A program made the translations under genes and the position numbers. The notes beneath the pieces are model-generated. The model saw nothing but the letters and a program-made list of their open reading frames with translations, was not told the origin of the DNA and searched no databases. A stretch of DNA of 64,000 nt from Alistipes sp. (lineage in GTDB: Bacteria > Bacteroidota > Bacteroidia > Bacteroidales > Rikenellaceae): the NCBI GenBank assembly GCA_022511345.1, contig JAFLRR010000012.1:16949-80948 (forward strand), written 5' to 3'. This document shows positions 56,269-64,000 of the stretch, one piece after another; within the stretch, counting starts at the first letter, position 1, and every line of letters starts with the position of its first letter.

Positions 56269-58278
56269 ATGGAAAAGAGAGATTCGGCGTCTCTGCCCGA
56301 GAACGCCTATCGCGAACTTAAGACGGGCGAGGAGTACAAGCCTCTGATGGCAGCCTCGGCCAAACCCGCCGAGACGACCGTCTATTCGGTGGTAACGGGC
56401 CTTGTCATGGCCGTAATATTCTCGGCCGCCGCGGCCTACCTCGGACTCAAGGTGGGTCAGGTCTTCGAAGCCGCCATACCCATCGCCATCATCGCGGCGG
56501 GTCTGGGCAATGTGCTGGGCAAGAAGAACATGCTGGGCCAGAATGTAATCATACAGTCCATCGGCGCATGTTCGGGCGTGATTGTGGCCGGCGCCATCTT
56601 CACGCTGCCGGCACTCTACATCCTCGGTTTGGAGGCCGAATTCTACCAGGTCTTCCTCTCGTCGCTCTTCGGCGGTCTGCTGGGTATCGTGCTGATGATT
56701 CCCTTCCGCAAATATTTCGTCAAGGAGATGCACGGCAAGTACCCCTTCCCCGAGGCTACGGCCACCACCGAGGTGCTCGTGTCGGGCGAGAAGGGCGGCG
56801 GCCAGGCCAAGCTGCTGGCCGTGGCCGGTCTGGTCGGCGGACTCTACGAGTTCTTTGCCGGGACGTTCGGCATGTGGACCGAGGCCGTTTCCACGCGTCT
56901 GTGGCAGTGGGGCGGAGTCGTAGCCGACAAGTTCAAGGTGGTCTTCGGACTCAACACCTCGGCGGCAGTGCTGGGCCTGGGCTATATCGTGGGCCTGAAG
57001 TATGCGGTGATAATTACCGCCGGCTCGTGCCTAGTGTGGTTCGTCATAGTGCCTCTGGTGGGCTCGTTCGCCGGGGCTGTCGACCCTGCGGCCTTTGCAG
57101 CGCAGCTGGGTGTCTCGTCCGGTGAAATCCTCGCCGACCCGAAGTCGATATTCACGGCCGAGAATCTGTTCATGTACATCGGCCGCCCGATAGGCATCGG
57201 CGGCATCGCCATGGCGGGCCTTATCGGCATCATCCGCCAGGCGGGCATCATCCGCTCGGCGCTGGGCATGGCCGTTCGCGAGCTCAAGGGCAGCCGGGGC
57301 GCCGGCGAGACGACTGAGCGCACGCAGCGCGACCTGTCGATGAAACTGATAATGACCGTGCTGATCGCCACGCTCATCACCACGTTCGTATTCTTCCGTT
57401 TCGGCGTGCTCGACAATACGATGCAGTCGATGGTGGCCATCGCCATTGTCTTCGTCATAGCCTTCCTCTTCACCACCGTGGCCGCCAATGCCATAGCTAT
57501 CGTGGGCACCAATCCCGTGTCGGGCATGACGCTCATGACGCTCATCCTCTCGTCGCTCATCCTTGCCAGCGCAGGCCTCACGGGCACCAGCGGCATGACT
57601 GCCGCTCTGGTCATCGGCGGCGTGGTATGCACGGCGCTCTCGATGGCCGGAGGATTCGTCACCGACCTTAAAATCGGCTACTGGCTCGGCACCACGCCCC
57701 GCAAGCAGGAGTCGTGGAAGTTCCTCGGCACGCTTGTCTCGGCGGCTACCGTCGCGGGAGTGCTGATTATTCTCAACCGCACCTACGGTTTCGACGCTTC
57801 GACCAACCCCGAGGCTCTGGTGGCTCCGCAGGCCAACGCCATGGCGGCCGTAATCAAGCCCCTGATGACGGGCGGACAGACTCCCTGGATTCTCTACTTC
57901 GCCGGAGCTGCTCTGGCACTGGTGCTGACGTGGATAGGCATTCCGGCCCTGGCCTTCGCGCTGGGTATGTTCATACCCATGGAGCTCAACGCTCCGCTGG
58001 TGGTGGGCGGTCTTGTTGCGCAGTTCGTCTCGACCCGCTCGAAAGATGCCGCACTCAACAAGGCACGTGCCGACAGAGGTACTCTCATCGCTTCGGGATT
58101 CATTGCCGGCGGCGCTCTGATGGGCGTTGTCAGCGCCGTGCTCAAGTATTGCGACATAGACATGGCTTTGACCGGCTGGATGAACACCCGTGGCGCCGAA
58201 TGGACGTCGCTGGCGGCGTATGCTGCCCTGACGGCATACTTCGTGATACACTCGCTCAAAGCCCGCAAGGAGGAGTAG
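56269..58278 (+). CDS. OPT family oligopeptide transporter
   Basis: 669 aa; NAYRELKTGEEYKPLMAASAKPAETTVYSVVTGLVMAVIFSAAAAYLGLKVGQVFEAAIPIAI; KYPFPEATATTEVLVSGEKGG. Confidence 0.95.
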   Translation: MEKRDSASLPENAYRELKTGEEYKPLMAASAKPAETTVYSVVTGLVMAVIFSAAAAYLGLKVGQVFEAAIPIAIIAAGLGNVLGKKNMLGQNVIIQSIGACSGVIVAGAIFTLPALYILGLEAEFYQVFLSSLFGGLLGIVLMIPFRKYFVKEMHGKYPFPEATATTEVLVSGEKGGGQAKLLAVAGLVGGLYEFFAGTFGMWTEAVSTRLWQWGGVVADKFKVVFGLNTSAAVLGLGYIVGLKYAVIITAGSCLVWFVIVPLVGSFAGAVDPAAFAAQLGVSSGEILADPKSIFTAENLFMYIGRPIGIGGIAMAGLIGIIRQAGIIRSALGMAVRELKGSRGAGETTERTQRDLSMKLIMTVLIATLITTFVFFRFGVLDNTMQSMVAIAIVFVIAFLFTTVAANAIAIVGTNPVSGMTLMTLILSSLILASAGLTGTSGMTAALVIGGVVCTALSMAGGFVTDLKIGYWLGTTPRKQESWKFLGTLVSAATVAGVLIILNRTYGFDASTNPEALVAPQANAMAAVIKPLMTGGQTPWILYFAGAALALVLTWIGIPALAFALGMFIPMELNAPLVVGGLVAQFVSTRSKDAALNKARADRGTLIASGFIAGGALMGVVSAVLKYCDIDMALTGWMNTRGAEWTSLAAYAALTAYFVIHSLKARKEE

Positions 58279-58300
58279 CCGTCGCAGAAGATTGGCATCT

Positions 58301-58347
58301 GAATTTTGAATTTTGAATTTTGAATTTTGAATTTTGAATTTTGAATT
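58301..58347. repeat. Tandem heptamer repeat (GAATTTT) x 6.7
   Basis: Six perfect GAATTTT units plus GAATT, between the OPT stop (58278) and the pepT ATG (58358). Confidence 0.97.
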
Positions 58348-58357
58348 GTCTCTGACT

Positions 58358-59572
<1,215 letters not shown>

Positions 59573-59578
59573 AGCGTC

Positions 59579-61513
59579 ATGTACCGCTTCGGATATGTGA
59601 AGACCGCCATTGCCGTGCCCCGCACGGCCGTTGCCGACTGCCGCCTGAATGCCCGGCGCATCATCGCCGCAATCGACCGGGCCGAGCAGCGCTTTGCCGA
59701 CATAGTGCTCTTTCCCGAGCTGTCGGTCACGGGCTACACGTGCGATGACCTGTTCACCCAGCCGGCCCTGCTGCAGGCCTCTAACGAGGCTCTTGCCGAG
59801 ATAGTCGCCGCAACTGCCGGACTGCGCCTTGCAGCCATTGTCGGAATCCCGGCGGCCGTGGGAGGCCGTCTCTACAACTGCGCGGCGGTGATTGCCGACG
59901 GCCGATTGCTTGGTCTGGTCCCCAAGAGCCATATCGCAGGCTACGGCGAGTTCTACGAGACGCGCCGCTTCGCCTCGGGTGCCGGCATCGCAGGCCGCAG
60001 CATCGACATCGCGGGATTCTGCGGCGTGCCTTTCGGCACCGACCTGCTGTTCCGCCGCGGCGAGGCCGTTTTCGCTGCCGAGCTGTGCGAAGATTTGTGG
60101 ACGCCTGTGCCGCCGTCGTCTGTGGCGGCGTGCGCGGGTGCGACCATCATATTCAACCTCTCGGCCTCGCCCGAGATTGTCGGCAAGTACGACTACCTTC
60201 AGCGTCTTGTCGAGGTGCAGTCGGGCCGCACCGTTTCGGCCTATGTCTATGCCTCGTCGGGTTTCGGCGAGTCATCTACCGACCTGGTGTTCGCCGGCAG
60301 CTCGCTGATTGCCGAGTGCGGCACGATGGTGGCGCGCGGCGAGCGCTTTGCCGCCGACGGCAGCATGACTGTCGCCGATGTCGATGTCAGCCGCATAGAG
60401 GCTGCGCGCCGAGCCAACCCGGGCTTCGGCGAGCATGTGTCCGTCGGCTGCTACCGCCAAATCGAGGTGCCGGTCATTCGCGCCATGGTGCCCGCCGAGG
60501 AGATACCGCTTGACCGCTATGTCGACCCGATGCCGTTCGTGCCGTCCGACGACGGCGAACTGAGCCGCCGCTGCGAGGATATCCTCTCGGTTCAGGCGGC
60601 GGGCCTCATGCAGCGTCTGGCCGCTACGGGCTGCCGCCGTGCCGTGATAGGCATCTCGGGAGGTCTTGACTCTACGCTGGCTCTGCTGGTCACGCTGCGG
60701 GCTTTCGACCGCCTGGGACTGGAGCGCACGGGCATCACGGCCATCACCATGCCCGGTTTCGGCACCACGGGCCGCACCTACGACAATGCCGTGGCTCTCA
60801 TCCGCGAGTCGGGCGCCACGCTGCGCGAGATTCCCATACGCCGCGCCTGCGAGGTTCACTTCGCCGACATAGGTCTGCCCGAGGACGACCGTTCGGTGAG
60901 CTATGAAAATGCGCAGGCCCGCGAACGCACCCAGATACTCATGGATGTGGCCAATATGGAGAGCGCTATGGTTATCGGTACTGGCGATTTGAGCGAAATG
61001 GCTCTGGGCTGGGCCACCTACAACGGCGACCACATGTCGATGTACGGCGTGAACTGCTCCGTGCCCAAGACTCTGGTGCGCCATCTGGTGAGCTACATAG
61101 CCCGCAAGCAGAACTCGCAGCGCATGCGCGATATACTCGACGACATTGTCGACACACCCGTCAGCCCCGAGCTGCTGCCGGCCGACGAGAACGGAATGAT
61201 AGCCCAGAAGACCGAGGATATCGTCGGTCCCTACGAGCTGCATGACTTCTTCCTCTACAACTTCATCAGCCGCCGCTTCGAGCCGGCCAAGATCGAGTTC
61301 CTGGCGCGCCACGCCTTTCAGGGCCGCTATGACGAGTCGATGATACGGCGCACTCTGCAGATGTTCCTGCGGCGCTTCTTCTCGCAGCAGTTCAAGCGCT
61401 CGGCCATGCCCGACGGTCCCAAGACCGGTTCGGTGTCGCTCTCGCCGCGCGGCGACTGGAAGATGCCTTCTGACGCTTCGGCTGCGGCATGGCTCGCGCA
61501 ACTTAAGGATTGA
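59579..61513 (+). CDS. nadE: Glutamine-hydrolysing NAD(+) synthase
   Basis: Nitrilase domain ([21 protein letters not shown]) plus NAD synthase domain ([42 protein letters not shown]). Confidence 0.96.
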   Translation: MYRFGYVKTAIAVPRTAVADCRLNARRIIAAIDRAEQRFADIVLFPELSVTGYTCDDLFTQPALLQASNEALAEIVAATAGLRLAAIVGIPAAVGGRLYNCAAVIADGRLLGLVPKSHIAGYGEFYETRRFASGAGIAGRSIDIAGFCGVPFGTDLLFRRGEAVFAAELCEDLWTPVPPSSVAACAGATIIFNLSASPEIVGKYDYLQRLVEVQSGRTVSAYVYASSGFGESSTDLVFAGSSLIAECGTMVARGERFAADGSMTVADVDVSRIEAARRANPGFGEHVSVGCYRQIEVPVIRAMVPAEEIPLDRYVDPMPFVPSDDGELSRRCEDILSVQAAGLMQRLAATGCRRAVIGISGGLDSTLALLVTLRAFDRLGLERTGITAITMPGFGTTGRTYDNAVALIRESGATLREIPIRRACEVHFADIGLPEDDRSVSYENAQARERTQILMDVANMESAMVIGTGDLSEMALGWATYNGDHMSMYGVNCSVPKTLVRHLVSYIARKQNSQRMRDILDDIVDTPVSPELLPADENGMIAQKTEDIVGPYELHDFFLYNFISRRFEPAKIEFLARHAFQGRYDESMIRRTLQMFLRRFFSQQFKRSAMPDGPKTGSVSLSPRGDWKMPSDASAAAWLAQLKD

Positions 61514-61534
61514 AACGTAAAACCTCACTGATTT

Positions 61535-62128
61535 ATGAAAAGAATAGTCGTTATGATTGCCGCGCTGCTGTTTGCTGCGGGCGCGAGTGCCCAGAGCCTC
61601 TCTGATGCGCTCAAGAATATCGCCTCGTCGGTTGCCGACAAGGTTACCGGCGGAGCGCTCACATCGGCGATGCTGACAGGGGAGTGGCGCTACGAGGGTC
61701 CCGGCGTGAAGTTTGCCGGAGGCAACCTGCTTGCCGAGGCCGGCGGCGCTGCCGTTGCCGGAACTGTCGAGTCCAAGCTCGGGACGATCTACTCCAAGGC
61801 CGGCATCAAGCCCGGAGCCTGCACGTTCGTCTTCGACAAGGACAACAACTTCACCATGACGGCCGGCTCGCGGACTCTGTCGGGAACCTATGAATTCGAC
61901 TCCTCGACGCATGCCATAACGCTGCAGCCCTCGGTCGGCAAGCTGAAACTCGTCAAGCTGGGCGGCTATGTCTATATGGAGGGCACCGACCTGCAGCTGG
62001 TCTTCCCGGCCGACAAGCTCGTCGACCTGGTTACGGCTCTCGGCTCTAAGATTTCGTCGCTGAGCACTGTCACGTCGCTGCTCGAGAAGTACGACAGCGT
62101 GATGATAGGATTCAAATTCACCAAATAG
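61535..62128 (+). CDS. DUF4923-family exported protein (copy 1)
   Basis: Signal peptide ...AGASAQSLSDALKNIAS; LTGEWRYEGPGVKFAGGNLLAEAGG; LLEKYDSVMIGFKF. Confidence 0.8.
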   Translation: MKRIVVMIAALLFAAGASAQSLSDALKNIASSVADKVTGGALTSAMLTGEWRYEGPGVKFAGGNLLAEAGGAAVAGTVESKLGTIYSKAGIKPGACTFVFDKDNNFTMTAGSRTLSGTYEFDSSTHAITLQPSVGKLKLVKLGGYVYMEGTDLQLVFPADKLVDLVTALGSKISSLSTVTSLLEKYDSVMIGFKFTK

Positions 62129-62134
62129 AAATTT

Positions 62135-62755
62135 ATGCAACCGAAAATCAGGATGCTGCTCGCAGCAGCCGCGCTGCTCGTCTGCCCGGCGGCAGCTTGC
62201 GCCCAGAGTCTGAGCGACATATTGCGCATCTTCTCAGGCAGCTCTTCGTCGGCATCCGAAAGCGCTCCGGCGCAGAGCCTGGCACCCTCCGCAGCACGCC
62301 TGTGCTCGGTGTGGAGCTACTCTGAGCCTGCGTCGAAATACGACGGCGACGACATGCTGGCCTCCATTACGGTCGGTAGCATGGAGTCGTTCCTGCCCTC
62401 GGTCTATGCCAAGGCCGGCCTTGAGAAGGGCCGCGCCTCGGTGCGCTTCGTCCCCGACGGCACCTTCATCGTCGAGTCGGGCGGCCGCAGCTTCTTGGGT
62501 TCCTACAGTTATCTTCCGGCTACGGGCGGTCTGACCGTCTCGGCCGTGGCAGGCACCTCGTCCGTAACGCTTCGCGGCACCGCCGCAATCGACGGCGGGG
62601 CGCTGGTGCTGCTGTTCGATGCCGGCCAGGCAGCCGAGGCCATCGAGCGCGTATCGCCCTCGGCCGCCGGCAACGAAAACTTCAGGACGGTCAAATCGTT
62701 GCTGGACAAATATCCCGGCATAAAGCTCGGTTGCAGACTTGTCGAAACCCAATAA
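62135..62755 (+). CDS. DUF4923-family exported protein (diverged copy 2)
   Basis: AQSLSDILRIFSGSS; SVWSYSEPASKYDGDDMLASI; YAKAGLEKGRASVRFVPDGTFIV; LLDKYPGIKLGCRL, alignable to the previous gene. Confidence 0.75.
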   Translation: MQPKIRMLLAAAALLVCPAAACAQSLSDILRIFSGSSSSASESAPAQSLAPSAARLCSVWSYSEPASKYDGDDMLASITVGSMESFLPSVYAKAGLEKGRASVRFVPDGTFIVESGGRSFLGSYSYLPATGGLTVSAVAGTSSVTLRGTAAIDGGALVLLFDAGQAAEAIERVSPSAAGNENFRTVKSLLDKYPGIKLGCRLVETQ

Positions 62756-62780
62756 TGATGAAACTATAATTTACCCGATT

Positions 62781-63575
62781 ATGTTCAAGAGACAGATTCT
62801 ACTGCTTGCCGCCGCTCTGCTGTGCGGCATACCCGCTACGCATGCCCAGCTGAAAATCGGCAAGCGCACCATCAATGTTACCAAGGCCGTGCAGGCTGCC
62901 AGCGACGTGGTTACAGCCGTCACTCTCTCCGACGACGATATCGCCCGCATGAGCCACGAGTCGGTCGAGTGGATGGATGCCCACAATCCCATCGACGAGG
63001 GCGAGTACGACGCACGCCTTAAGCGCCTTACAGCCGGCATCACCGAGGTCGACGGCCTGGCGCTCAACTTCAAGGTCTACTACGTTATCGACATCAACGC
63101 CTTTGCCTGCGGCGACGGCTCGATTCGGGTCTTTTCGTCGCTGATGGATATCATGGACGACGACGAGCTTATGGCCATCATCGGCCATGAGATAGGTCAC
63201 GTGGTGCATCACGACACGAAGGATGCCATGAAGAACGCCTATCTGGCTTCGGCCGCACGCAATGCTGCCGGTGCTGCCGGCGGAACCGTCGGCAGGCTCT
63301 CCGAGTCGCAGTTGGGCGAGGTCGCCACGGCATTTATGGATGCCCGCTTCTCGCAGAAGCAGGAGTATGAGGCCGATGACTACGGCTTCTCCTTCTCGGT
63401 CAAGCACGGCTTCAGCCCCTACGGCATGGCCAGCAGCCTGAACAAGCTGGTCGAGCTCTCCAACGGCGAGAAGGCCTCGGCCATCGAGAAGATGTTCTCT
63501 TCGCATCCCGACAGCGCCAAGCGTGCTGCACGCATGAAGGAGAAGGCCGACAGATACACTGCCGAAAACAAATAG
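62781..63575 (+). CDS. M48 family metallopeptidase
   Basis: LMAIIGHEIGHVVHHDTKDAM (HExxH), EYEADDYGFSFSVKHGFSPYGM, FSSHPDSAKRAARM. Confidence 0.93.
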   Translation: MFKRQILLLAAALLCGIPATHAQLKIGKRTINVTKAVQAASDVVTAVTLSDDDIARMSHESVEWMDAHNPIDEGEYDARLKRLTAGITEVDGLALNFKVYYVIDINAFACGDGSIRVFSSLMDIMDDDELMAIIGHEIGHVVHHDTKDAMKNAYLASAARNAAGAAGGTVGRLSESQLGEVATAFMDARFSQKQEYEADDYGFSFSVKHGFSPYGMASSLNKLVELSNGEKASAIEKMFSSHPDSAKRAARMKEKADRYTAENK

Positions 63576-63603
63576 TGCGCCGCGGCTGGCTGCAATAGTC
63601 CTG

Positions 63604-63652
63604 TGCCGGCGGAACAGTATCGCGATGCTGTTCCGCCGGCATTCTTTTTTTT
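63604..63652 (+). terminator. Strong rho-independent terminator after the M48 peptidase gene
   Basis: TGCCGGCGGAACAG-n-CTGTTCCGCCGGCA stem followed by TTCTTTTTTTT. Confidence 0.92.
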
Positions 63653-63774
63653 GCGGCGGGACATGTTCCCGTTTTTCGATTTTTATGGCTCATATATAGG
63701 CTATTCGCATCTAAAACGCGATTTTGCCCCTCTTTTTTTTTACTTCGGCGATAATGGAAAGATAAAATAAATAT

Positions 63775-63782
63775 TACCTTTG
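63775..63782 (+). promoter_or_regulatory. Bacteroidetes-type -7 box (TACCTTTG) upstream of the last gene
   Basis: Consensus TAnnTTTG 49 nt upstream of ATG. Confidence 0.55.
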
Positions 63783-63831
63783 CGCGTTCAAATGAATGCC
63801 TCGCTTATTTAGAGAGGGAAAATCCGGCAAG

Positions 63832-64000
63832 ATGAAGAGAAAATTTTTAATATCTATACTCCCCCTGCTGCTATTCGCGAGCATAGCCCACCCGCAGGAG
63901 AATGATACAGGCCGGCGGCACTTCCGCATCCGCTACGTCATCAACCGCCCGGAGGTAGACACGACCTTCGTAGACAATACGAGCCGCATCGGCGACATGC
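63832..64000 (+). CDS. Exported protein, 3' truncated by window edge; possibly OmpA/DUF3868-type
   Basis: MKRKFLISILPLLLFASIAHPQENDTGRRHFRIRYVINRPEVDTTFVDNTSRIGDM; signal peptide clear, family tentative. Confidence 0.55.
   Translation, partial: MKRKFLISILPLLLFASIAHPQENDTGRRHFRIRYVINRPEVDTTFVDNTSRIGDM

Noticed and set aside
58301-58347. Possible CRISPR-like array
   Set aside because: Contiguous 7-bp tandem repeat without spacers; not CRISPR.

Overview
This 64 kb window looks like chromosomal DNA from a GC-rich gut-type Bacteroidetes, most like Alistipes/Rikenellaceae. That placement is inferred from TAnnTTTG-type -7 boxes, Bacteroidales-type proteins (DUF4923, DUF6249-like, RprY-like) and gene content. 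Most of it is ordinary. It holds the end of a sialic-acid catabolic cluster (AGE epimerase, kelch mutarotase, MFS transporter, dual SGNH/sialate O-acetylesterase). Housekeeping genes include maf, tamB-like, tsaD, glgB, eno, recQ, yidC, pyrG, pyk, aroQ, rpe, rlmB, pepT and nadE. There is also an RND efflux operon, an ackA-ptb-buk acyl-phosphate cluster, an ABC-F gene and an OPT peptide transporter. Two tRNAs are present (Gly-CCC, Ser-GGA), along with several hairpin terminators. Places that deserve a second look: (1) a ~180 bp segment at 33347-33526 bounded by 16-bp palindromic repeats in inverted orientation, with a plausible Bacteroidetes promoter inside it pointing at a surface lipoprotein gene (candidate invertible promoter); (2) a divergent pair of near-identical ECF promoters (GTAACCTTTTGC-N8-GCGTCTAA) between an ECF sigma gene and a DUF6249-like membrane protein, with the sigma transcript apparently leaderless; (3) an AT-rich islet at ~26.6-28.96 kb next to tRNA-Ser, with a tyrosine-recombinase remnant and a coupled pair encoding a compact agmatine/peptidyl-arginine-deiminase-like protein and an unknown protein; (4) a 6.7-copy GAATTTT heptamer repeat directly upstream of pepT. 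No CRISPR array, rRNA or intact mobile element was seen.
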